From assembly GCA_958299035.1 (NCBI GenBank), contig CATQJL010000316.1:5668674-5732673 (forward strand): a stretch of DNA of 64,000 bases, read 5' to 3'. This DNA is from Cylicocyclus nassatus (taxonomy: Eukaryota > Nematoda > Chromadorea > Rhabditida > Strongylidae). Made by a program: the position numbers and the translations under genes. Each line of letters begins with the position of its first letter. Within the stretch, counting starts at the first letter, position 1. Of the stretch, positions 47,501 to 59,500 are shown piece after piece. The notes below the pieces were generated by a model that ran no database searches, was not told the origin of the DNA, and worked only from the letters and a program-made list of their open reading frames with translations.

Positions 47501-50500
47501 CGTCTGGTAGAACAACACTTACACTCCAAAACCTATGAAGTCGCAACTGCGGAAGTCTTCAGCCAGCGATTGTAACAGTGGAATGATTTTTCACGATTTT
47601 TCATTATTTTATCATTCGAAATTCTGGGTTTCGGCGGTTACTGCCTAAATCGACCAACTTTCTTCGCAGTACGTCATAAGAAAATTTACTCAATAAAATC
47701 TATAAATTCTCGCTGAGTTTCACTTCAAAACACACTATTTTCTAAATACGTTTATTTTAGATATTTATGCCGTTGTATACATAAAAATATGCTTTGAATG
47801 TCTCTTTTGCATTTGTTTTGCTTATTTTCCGCGCACCGGCGGCAACGACTTGGAAGGACAGAATCACTCAGGACCCCTCCGCCGGAGAAATGGCAGGGTC
47901 GCGGCGTTTCCCCAGCGGTGGGTCTCCCATTTGTCCGGCGGAGCCCTCCCATTTCTGCTCCGGATACCTCGCATTTTCTGCTCCGGATACCTCCCATTTT
48001 CTGCTCCGGATACCTCCCACTTTCTGCTCCGGAGGCCTCCCATTTCTGCTCCGGACCCCTCCGATTTTCTCCGGCGCGGCTCTTCCAAATCTGGCGGACT
48101 CGCGCCGGGCAAATTTCTCCGGCGCGAGTCCGCCAGATCTGGCAGAGTCGCGCCGGAGAAATGGCGTACCTTTGCAGCAGGGCCGGAGAAGCCTCCCACT
48201 TGCCTGCCAGTGATGTCACCGCGACGGACCGCCCATTTGCCCCTCTCTCATTGGTCAATTGGGTCCGGCGCGACTTTGGCAGATTCGGACTGTCCGGCGG
48301 AGGGGTCCGGTCGATTGTCTGAGCAGTCGACGTTAACGCTCCCCCCCCCCGGTCGACGTTTTTGGGAGGTGAGTGTCCGGCACTACCACCTTCACTTTGT
48401 GGAAGCCCAGCTCCCCCCTTCGCACCTCTGGTGGTAAGTGAACCGCGTGCATGTTCAATGCGTTGTGCTGCTTTACAAAGTAGTGCTGCCACAAGGCGCT
48501 TGTGGAAGGAGAACAGTGCTGGCTTTCCGGTACTTTTTGGCAATCTGCGCACAAATCCCCTCATTGAAAGTTAGACTTTTGAACCGCGCAAAATGCTTCC
48601 AGATTATTAAGGAACCTCCGCTAAAGTTTTTTTTGCTAAAATAATGTGGACTTTGCTTACATCCGGCCAGTCGGCCCCCTAGCCCCGTCACAGTTGTCCA
48701 AACAAAATCTTTTTGATTAGATTACACCACCAAATTATTGGCTCATTCTTCTGTCATCTTCTTGATGAATCGCCTGCAACAGCACTATTTCGCTGCAGCA
48801 CAACGCATGTGAACATGTACGCAGTACACTTACCGTGTTCTCCGCAAGCATCGCGAGCAGCTTCTGTAAAGGTGGGCAGATTCTATGAAGGTTACCTGTC
48901 TTGTTTTCAATCCTTCAGAAGACCTCGAAGATTACTGGCACAGCGTTGAGCAGATACACTCAATACGAGGCATTAAAAAGGACAGTTCGTTATGACGCAC
49001 GTGACAATATTGAATCAAAGACACGCATAACTTTGTCAGAAGCATTTCCAGTAGATTTGATGAATAGGCAAAAAGCCTGATGGCCCAATTAGTCATAAAA
49101 ATCCTGTTTTCCGTCTTCTTTTCCTTGGAACTTGCTTAAAGTTGTATAGTTATGAAACAGTGGAAGAATAGACATGTATCTACATGTGGAAAAGCAAGTG
49201 AGTAGACATGTTGATTGATACTTCAGACAATCAGAGGTTTCAGCCGGCCCCACCAAAAGCGCCGTTGCCTTATCGCCACCACTTTTCGCTTCCCGCTGAA
49301 AAACTTTGCTAGAACTGGCAGCGAGCGGGCTGCCATAAAGTCTTCAGCGCGAAGCAAAAGTGGTAAGGCAAGTGGTAAAGCGATAAGGCATGGCCTCCAC
49401 TTTCGCTTCGCACTGGAGATTTCATGGCAGCCCGCTCGCTGCCAGTTCTAGCAAAGGTTCTCAGCGGGAAGTGAGAGTGGCAGCGACAAGGCAACGGCGC
49501 TTTTGGTGGGGCCGGCTGAGGGCCTTTGATTGTCTGAGTGGCTCTTCATAAGCTCTTCATAAGAAAAATCGAATTTAGCCTCCCCCACACGAGTTTTTCA
49601 CGCTTAACTCAACATTTCTCGGAAACCAGAGCAGCTACAGAGAGCTATTTACGGTTGTAATTCTAAGGGCTTGTAGTACACAACTTTTAGCACAGCACAG
49701 AATCACTTTGGTAAAAGCATGGAATTTTGATTTTAGCTGATATAAAAATACAGCAACAGCACATATGAATGTCCGATGTGGAACGTATATGGTGAGCGAG
49801 TAGAGATCATTAGGATTTTTTTGAATGAAGACACTAAAAAAATTACAGTTTTCTGAGCATCCAAAACTTTTTAGATTTTGGTTAGAACTTCAGGTGGAAC
49901 GAAGCTTGTGCAAAAGCATAAAGTCATCTTTTAGAGATTGCTTTGCTCTATCGAATGGTATCCTAATATCTGTTTAGAATTAGAAGTGTTTGACTTATTA
50001 CAGTGAAAACGCAAAAACAAAAAACTTATGGGACAACCTAATATGTGCTTCTTTACCATGCAAAGTATTAGGTTGTTCCATAAGTCTTTTCATAATCGAG
50101 CTTTTACATGGTTTCTCTCAAAAACTAGGGCACCTACAGGGATGCAAATTTGTGACGGAACTGGAACAGAGAGCCGCTACAGTCAAACTTTGGAAATTCA
50201 GCTCATTGATTTTTCTTGATTTTAGCCTTTGTAAAAATGCAGCAAGTGTTTGTATAAATATCTGATGGGGAGGATATGTGCATAAGCGAGTGGTAGATTC
50301 GCAGAGTTGTTTTGAACTGACATACGATTATTTTCGTTTTTTTTTTGTAATCGGAAGTTTTTTTTTATTTTGGTTTAGCCTTTAATGTAGATCAAACTTG
50401 GTGCCAACTCTTAAAGGCAGCGTCCGGGCAAAATTTCGCCCCTCATGTTTTTGTCGTTTACTCAGACATTGGGACCGGCTGAGCCGCGGCCTCAAAAGGC

Positions 50501-53500
50501 CTTTCCGGCCCGTCCGCGGCCTTAATTTGGGGGCGTGGCCGAAGACCGGCCCAGCCACGGACCTTAATTCATGTCGATATGATTGCACCGGCTGATCCGC
50601 GGACTGAATATGGCTTACCGGCCCAGCCGCGGACCGAATATGGCTTACCGGCCCAGCCGCGGACCTTAATTCATGTCGATATGATTGCACCGGCTGAGCC
50701 GCGGACCAAAATCTCTATTACGAAACACCTGCTGAGCCGCGGCCCATTTTCGGCTCGGCCGGTCTTAGTATCTGAGCGTAAAGAACACTTGCGTGATGTA
50801 CGACGCATGGTCAGGCTGCCCTCAGTGTCCACAGCCTCCGTTGTCTTTCCAGTCTCCAAGGCAGGAACAAGACCAATATGTTGTACAACACTTGAATATG
50901 TTGTACAACACTTGGATAGCACTTTGTGTTGTCCAATTTTGAAGCCGGACATGGTTTCCGAAGCGGCCATGTCTGTGGCTTCAATTTTTGTTTTTACAGC
51001 GTATATTTTACGTGCCAGTGAAAAAAAAACAGTCGTTTTGTATCCGAGCTAGAATGAACTAGATGGCCCGACAACCAGCTCCGGCTGAGCCGCGGCCGTT
51101 TTCCGGCTGAGCCGAGGCCGTTTTTCGGCTGAGCCGCGGACTATTCACCGGCTGGTCCGCGGACGCTGCGAAATTCCAGCCGGAAATGGGCCGCGGCTCG
51201 GCCGGTCCCAGTGTCTGAGTAGGTCCTTTCCGTGGCTCTGGTTATAGTTATAAAGTTCAAATTGTCCAAAACCCTCAAAAAACGTTTCAACTTTTAAATC
51301 GAATTTCTAAAAAATTATTAGCCTTGAATATTTTCTTAGAAGTCATAGTGAAAAACACACACAAAAACACGCAATTTAGGCCGTCTTTTGCAACTCCTCT
51401 GTTCTCTGTTCAACTTTCTAGGCATTTATTTTGAGAGAACTAGCTTTACTATGAAAATTAGGACATCTCAATTCCAAAAAGTAGGATTGCAATCACGTTC
51501 ATTTTGTGTATAAGAATCCGAAATTTCGAGACATTTAATTTTTCGGAAAGCCGGAAAAAATTTAAGTTAAGTAATTTGACCACAGCCAAAAAGTGTAAAG
51601 CAACTTATCTTCAAAGATTGTTGGAATACAAGATGATTAGTAGGGAAAGAAAGAAAAGATTTAACTTTAGTTCTGAAATTTTGACTGATTTTGAGATTAG
51701 CTAGCAGGTACCTGATTTGCTGACTCATGTCAGTAGACATATTTCAGCTATTTTCAATTTAATAGTGTTGGCCGCACCATCAAAACTGTGATACACTAGC
51801 TTTTTTCGCACTGCAATGAGTGGATGGCATAGGTTCGGGCTGCCGCGTAGCTCAACTCAAGTAAGCCTGCATCGCTCCTCGCTAATTACCACCTGGTGCG
51901 GCTGCAAGCGGCTGTCCGGGTATCAGTCGACCGCCTCCCCAGCAGGACCATCAATAAAGTTTCAAGAACATCCCGTGCTTTTATCACTTGTGTTTTCCGC
52001 GTCATGCAGACAACGACTTCATAAGACAACCACGGTGGGCTCTCATGTAAGCATATCGTGATTTTACTGGCAAAACCATGAATGAATTTTGAAGAACGTG
52101 CAGAAGTGGGAGGAACAGCCGAAGCTAAACGGTGTAAATTGCACACAACGATGATGGAGTACATGAAGAACTTACATTAGACATCCAATAAGCAGCAAGC
52201 TTGGACCGAAATGAATGGAGAAAACATACGATAGCGGAAGAATCCGCATGTTGGGAAAAAGGTAGGAAAAAACTTCTAGAGTGAACAGTCAGACAAAGTG
52301 GGAATAGCAATTCTACCTGGGGTCTGCAGCAGTAGAAAACGCGAAGGGATTCTTCAAAATGATTCTGCTACTGCCTGCTGATTTATTTTCAACATTTTCG
52401 AAAATTTTGTAAAACAAAGAGCTTTTTGAGAAAGATCTCGGTAGATGAAGGGGGGGGGGACCTACGAAAATCTAATTGAGATGCATCATAAGATAGTTTT
52501 GTTAGTGCTATGAGTGACGTCACGCTCTTTCACTCTGAAGTGAGTTGAACATTGCTGTTGTCTTCCCAGCCCTGCTTCCTTTCCCGAAAAGGCTTCTGCT
52601 ATCGTAGCTAAATCATTCATCAAATGGCCAAACCTGTGTAAAAATTAGATGCACCTGCGAAAACCAAATTTGCCCTCTTCATTGTTCTTGCAGTTTTACA
52701 ATGATTTTTAAAAAGGAATGGACCTTGTAACAGTCCCCCAGGCCAACGCTGCGAAACCCAATATAATCGAGGTTATAGGTATCTTGATTGATGCTTATGT
52801 GCTTTTTAAGAGAGAATATGCAATGTATTAGGTCGTTTAATAAGTTCTATCCCAATTTTTCTTTTGATTTTTTCACAATATTTTTCAAGGTGTTTTGCAA
52901 AATGTATATATGCATTTGAAAGCTCTAACTCTGCTCTACCATTTTTTTTACTTCAGTTTCCTACATCAACGGAATTTGAAAAGTTTCCCAGCATCAAGTT
53001 TGAAAAACCAAAGAAGAAGAAAATCCATTTTTGCAACTAATTTAAGACACCCTGCGTTTAGGTCAGAATGCATTCAAAACAGCTCGAAAAATCTGCTGAG
53101 CGTAAGAAAAGAATTCTATAACTTCTGCAGAGGTTCAGAAGTGCAGAATAGTTTCAAAAAATTTTTTTAAAAATTTGAAAATGTCCTCTTTTTTAGCATC
53201 TTTTCAATTTAGTGTTTTGGGTACATACAGTTTAGGTAGGCAAGGCGACGAACATTACCGCAGCAAATTTTTGTTTTGCCGACTTCTGAAAACAATGGCA
53301 TTTAAAGTTGGTGGAAGGGAACAGACACAAACAATGACATTACAATCATAAGAATTTAATAGGTTGTTTAGGTTGTTGCCAAGGCTGTTGAATAAAAAAT
53401 TACCAGTGGAAAACGGGAATATTTGAAAAGAAAAAAGATGTCGGAAATGGATTTTTGCCCCTTTGGATTTTTTCTTTTGATGGCATAATCGTTTTCAATA

Positions 53501-56500
53501 CCATGCTAAGTTGGGGGATAAAGCATATCAATTTGCAGAGTAGAATTAGTGTTCAAAAGCATATACATTCTATTCCAAATAGGAAAATTATTATTGATAA
53601 AGAGTCGAAAGAAAAAATGGGACAGAACTTATTACACAATCTAATATTGAGAACAAACCACTTTGATGCATCTCTGTAAGTGTGTATGCAAGGTCGTCGT
53701 CCTCCACTTCCACCAAATTTATATCGTCATGCGAAAACAGTGATTGATGCATCAACAGAAAACGTGGCATATCCTTGTAAACTTGCATAAACTCGCGCGA
53801 GTACCGAAACCACGTCTAGAACAATTGGGCCTTTCAACAAAGGCGTTACGAACAACAAAACGTATGAGTAAAAGTTCCTAACCGTGTGAAGCGGCTCTGA
53901 CCCAAGGCAGTAGCCTCTCCGCTCTTTCTCAAACTCCTTGAAAATTGGTCTGAGGTAATGATCTGTTGGTTGCGAGCGGAATCCTTTCAAGCGATATGTG
54001 AAAGCGTCTGAATTATTTAATTATTAATTTATTTATTCATATATACACTCATGGTGCACCATTAAAAAAACAGAAATCGAAATAAAAAAAAACTGGACAC
54101 AAAAGAAAAGACAAAGACCAACAAACCTCAGTCACAGAAGGAGAGTTATGCAAATAGAGCGCAACACAAATACCGAAGCCCCTGCCATAATGAGATAGAC
54201 ATTCAGCTATACACACCAGCAAAGCGAAGGAAAAAGCGCTTTCTCCAATTCCTAGAACCTTGCTTTCTCTAAAACTTATTAAGACCCTTTTTTTGGGCGT
54301 CAGCAAGCCTCCCCGTAAAAAGACTTAACCCCGAGGAATAAGTGTATTAGACGAGAGCAAGATTCGAAAGGAAAGTGGTAGGAATAAACATCTACCAACT
54401 ATGAGCGACTGTTATCTGATCAAGTAGGGGGAAGGTTACGCTGTAAGGTTAACTTCAACTCGAAAATCAGATGAATGAGGCTGGTTGGTCTAATCAGCAT
54501 ACATTTTCAAGCTGGTTAGTAAGGATGCCTTCATACCGCGCCGGCAGCCGCCGCTAGCAGCCCGTAGAAGTCTACAGCAGCCGCTAGCAGCCCACAGCCG
54601 CCGCTGACCGCTTTTGTCATACAAACGCAAAATCATCAAATTCTTACTATTTCAAATGCAACAGCCCACGCCCTCCATCCTCCACGCTTTTTCCTCCCTG
54701 TTGCCGCAATTTGATCTCATATATCATCATACTTGTGTCCATTGTTGTTATTATCTTGTTACCGTAGATTGGTTATCCTACTGATGCTCAGTTTCCCTCT
54801 TGCAAATGAACCATTTCGCTAAAGTTTCTTCGCGATGTGACTTCTGACTTTGGATGCGTCCAGTTCCTGCAGGTTGCTATTTGTTAATTTTTAGGATGTT
54901 CTGCCTTAATCATATCACATCGGCGTGGAAGAGGGAAAGTATGGGCAGGCGCACGCAAAGTACTAAGAATTTGATGATTTTCGCTTCCATGACAAAAGCG
55001 GCCAGCGGCGGCTACGGGCTGCTGGCGGCTGCTACAGGCTGCTGGCGGCTGCTGCGGGCTGCTACGGGCTGCTACGGGCTGCCAGCGGCTGCTACGGGCG
55101 CGGTATGAAGGCACCCTAACATCGCAAAAACAACAGAAAATTATTTAGTAAAATCAGTCTCATATGATGATATCTAAACACTCGGCGAGACTGCAGCGAA
55201 ACGCAAAACAGTAAATTCATCAAGAAGTCTCCTGTAAAAAAGAAGCAACAGCACGAGAAGTCTCCGTATGTAATTATGCACCGAAAAATGAGAGTAAACG
55301 TGCATTCATTGAGTTCTGTAAATATAGCTCATTAATAGTTAGATACAAATTTCTAATCTGAGGTATTCTTTCCACCGCCCTCCACTCCACCAATCTGCTT
55401 AACACGTCCACGGCGAGCAATTTTTTACCTGCTGCTATCGCGGTCACGCGGTCTTCGGAGAGCTCAAGGTACGGTAAGCAGTTACTGCAGTGAGATCTGA
55501 TAAAGGGGAAGCATCGCGCTTCTCAAAACATGACTGCGAGAAATATTGCGATTGTCTATGAGCAAATGAGAGAGTGAAGAGTTGTTGAGTGGTATCGAGG
55601 CAATCTTCTGAAAGCATAGAGTTTTGTCTGATAATTTTCTATAGCTTATATATAAGGCAAGAACGCTTGGTTGTGGTTGTTAATGTTTTGCGATTGTTTT
55701 CTTATTAACTAGTTGGCTTTCCCGGTCCAGCCCGGGCCATGGTTCACCGCACTGCGAGCCTCTCCCCCTCCCCCGCCCTATATGGTATGGATGACTTACC
55801 CTGGGACCCGCTTCGAAACCGCATCCTCGTGATCCTGAGATGAAAATGAGCTTCACCGCCCTCTTTTACATGAGTATGGAAAATGCTTGATTGAACATGA
55901 TAACCCTTCAATTCCTTAGGGAAATGTAAACATATCAATAAATCGATAGAAGGACCCAACGAATCGCCGCAAAAAGTAGCCTATCATCTGCGCAAGGGTC
56001 GAACACATACGTGTGCAAAGTTTCAGCTGAATCGGTTGAGCACGTTTCTATAACGCACATACCCTCCAAACTGACAATTTTTGAGTTTTATATATATATA
56101 GATGTATTATTTCACTTTTTTATACTTCAAATTGCATCATTTTTGACATATTTTGAATATGTTGTCATGCTTGTATGTTGTGTTTCCAATATATGCTTTT
56201 ACCAATAAAGGCTTAATTACTCAAGTTTAAGGGTCGATTGGTGAACAACGCTCGCGTGGCCAGGTAAAAAGGGGATAGTAAGAACCCATTTCAATAACAT
56301 TATTATATTCAAACTCGGAATCAAAAATCCCTACGGCTCGATTTCCCCCCCCCCCCAATGCATGACGTTATATTGAATAGATATCAATCGCAAGACGATG
56401 AATGCCACTCGTTAATTTTTGCAAGCGAAGGTGTAGTGATGGCGAGAGAGGACACGGAGGAGCGACGACAACGCAACTGCTCTGTTGCTGCATTAGTGTT

Positions 56501-59500
56501 GAAAGATGCGAGAAATGATCATAACCAAGTTTGGTTTGAAGTGTTCTACGATGCTCATATGCAATAGTATGTTGAACTTCACTCTGGAGACTTTCTGCAC
56601 AAATTTTCACTATTCACATAACATCTGTACAGCTCCTCGACTTCATATTATGGAAGTGCACACATCCCAATCAAGCATCTTTGGAAACGAAAAGCATTGC
56701 TGTCCGCTCAATCACAATTGGGTTTTCCGCATGCGATTGAATCTAAAATAGCTCGAGCACAATTATTATATAATCTTACTCGAAAAAATTCTATTCCCAC
56801 TATTGTATTTTTCGCACACTGTACGCTGGGCAACTTTTGTGGGCAAAGGTCGTCCTGGAATTCACATGAAGCGAGAGGTTGGAGGGTCTATGCAGATTTC
56901 AAGAATATCTCTGAAAAATTCGTTTTTGAGAGCAAGTGCTCTGCAGAAGATTTCATTCCTTTCGAAAAGTTGAGCATGTGAGCAAGCATGGTCTTATGGG
57001 AGGGAAGTGTACAGCGTTCAGCACAACAGGGCACTGTTTCAGGAAGATACCGTTGTCCGGGCGCATTTTGAGATTTGTGAAGGGTAGCTTTTGAGTGCAG
57101 TTGCTCTGCAAAATTGTTCTTTTGAAAAGATGAGCGTGTGAGCAAGCTTGGTCCTCTGAGAGAAAAACGTGCAACGTTTCGCAGAGCAGGTTGTTTTAGA
57201 ATACTGCCGTTTTCCGAACATTTGGTTTTTGAAAAAGCGCCTTTGGGAGAAATTGCTCGGCATAATCTTGTTCCAAATAGTTCATTTTTGCTTCAAAAGG
57301 TGACGATGTGGGCATGGTCTCGTGGAACTGACAACCGAACCGTGTCGAGTCGAAGTGACCTTTCCAGATGAGACCCATACTGCTTTGAAGAGCATTAATC
57401 GTTGATTCCAATTCTGCTCTCCAAATCTGCAAAACGCCTCTGGACGCCGAGTTATGCTCGTTTTTCAGATCAAAAAATTGAACGCAAAACTGAAGTAAAA
57501 TTGCCCAAATTTGCTCAAATGGTCCAATGTCAAGTACCAGAGCTGTTTATGCAATGGATACATTTTATTTATTATGCTAATACTTAACATTGCTTTGTCT
57601 GAGCGCTGGAAAGATTGTAACAATCAATTTTACCTAAATTCTGCATTCATTTTTCGTTCCGAAGAACGGTCATAACTCGGCGTCCAGAGGCGCTTGGCAG
57701 ATTTGGAAGGCAGATTTGGAATTACCGCTTAATACTCTTCAAAGTAATATGGGTCTCATCTGGAAAGGCCACTTCGACTCGACACGGTTCCCTTGTGAGA
57801 TGTACAGCTTTACGCAGAGCAGTATTTTAAAAAGACATTACCGTTATCTCGGCATAATTTAGACAAATTTCTAAAAACTTGGTATTAAATCAATTGCGCC
57901 ACACAGGCTGATGAAGTGGTGATCCAATCCGTTGATTTCTATAGTTTTGAATTACGCATTAACGAATTTGCTTCAGCGCGAGTGCTAGCGATCTGTAGGG
58001 GATAGTTTCATGTATTAGGTGCTCAGACAATCGCTGTGGGCAGTCGGGCACCGGAAAAATAGATTGCTGATTTCTCGCACCCCGCTCGCGGATTTTTTGC
58101 AAAGCAATCAGGACTTTTCGGAAGACCGCTTTAATGGCTGTGCTTTCACCAAATATCAGAGCTAAAAAGACGAATCAGGCTCAAATCACTCCTATGAAAT
58201 CTACGAGGTCTAGGCTATCGATACATATAAGCAATTCTCTTCTCCTTCCATCTATGCAATGTATGCCCATTAGGAAGCCGCTAAGGCACCTCTAAAAAGA
58301 GAATGAATTGCTTATATATAAAAACTAGCTGGCATACCCGGCTCCGCCGTATGTTCCGAATAGAAAAATCCATTTCTTAACCGATCCGAACCAAACTTGG
58401 CACACATACACTTCGGGCCCCGGCGGGTGTCACAGTCCACTTTTAGTTGATGTCGATTTTATCGATTTTTTGCAAAATTTGAGCTAGGGGGCTGGGATTT
58501 AGCACAGGGAGGTAATCGAGCATGCTGATTACGAATACAATATTAGTTTTCGAAACCGTGCATTACTTTTATCGATTTTATCGATTTTTTTGCAAAATTT
58601 GAGCTAGGGGCTGGAATTTGGCAGGGGGGTGTAATCGAGCATGCTGATCACTCCCACGGGGGTGATCAGCATGCTCGATTACCCCCCTGTGCCAAATCCC
58701 AGCCCCGTAGCTCAAACTTTGCAAAAAAATCGATAAAATCGATAAAAGTAAAGCACGATTTTAAAAACTAATGTTGTATTCGGAATCCCCATGCTCACTT
58801 ACCCCCTGTGCCAACTCCCAGCCCCGTAGCTCAAATTTTGCAAAAAATCGATAAAATCGATATCGATCGATACGAAAAGTAGCCTATGACACCCGCCGGG
58901 GCCCGAAGTGTACGTGTGCCAAGTTTGTCCCGATCGGTTCAGAAATGGAATTTTCTATTCGGAACATACGTACAGACAGACAGACAGACTGACATACAGA
59001 CATACAGACAGACAGACAAACAGACATTCAGCTTTATATATAAGATGGTGATAACGAAAGTAACATTATTTAATAGAATACCTGTTGCATTCAATTTTAT
59101 CGGTTTATTGTAGAGTACGGCCTGAGGGGTGGGAGTTGGCGCAGGGGTAAGCGAGCATGCTATTACGAAAACGTGGAGTGATTCGGTATGTAGAAGTGGG
59201 ACAGGGAAGTGTTGTACAGATTAGGGAATTGGATGGTCTTTATCATAGTGTAGTGACACGGACGGGCGGAGGGAACAATCAGCTAGTTTACTATTTTCTT
59301 ACCAAGTTCATAGTTATCTTCTCCATACAATGTTACGTATCCAGCTGAGGAGAAATTTGACCAGATTAGTGGATAAACGTCGTCAATATAATGCGCTTCC
59401 CGAAATCGTTTCCTGTTGTGAAAAAAACCTTAGTCATAGAAGTATCAGCGATGATACACAAGTAACTATCACTTACAGTGGCGTCTCTGACTTTGAGTGA

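Larger units (their letters stand above)
45607..50041. mobile_element. Mariner-type foldback element expanded to 4.4 kb by nested insertions
   Basis: TA flanks both ends. The left end TTAGGTTGTCCCATCAGTCG matches the complement TTAGGTTGTCCCATAAGTTT at the right end. The arms remain alignable as inverted copies (AAATCTAAAAAGTTTATGCA on the left against AAATCTAAAAAGTTTTGGAT on the right complement; 45,880-46,310 against 48,860-49,200). Inside lie at least three younger elements: 46,445-47,663, 47,867-48,323 and 49,222-49,538. Confidence 0.75.

Noticed and set aside
47752..48564. Long open frames (up to 270 residues) on both strands in GC-rich DNA
   Set aside because: They translate a tandem GC-rich repeat inside a CTCAGACA-type element; several frames are open at once and none resembles a protein family.
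50382..51052. Open frames of 100-157 residues
   Set aside because: They mostly read through the CCGGCTGAGCCGCGG repeats of a TIR element, and no domain was recognised in the core.
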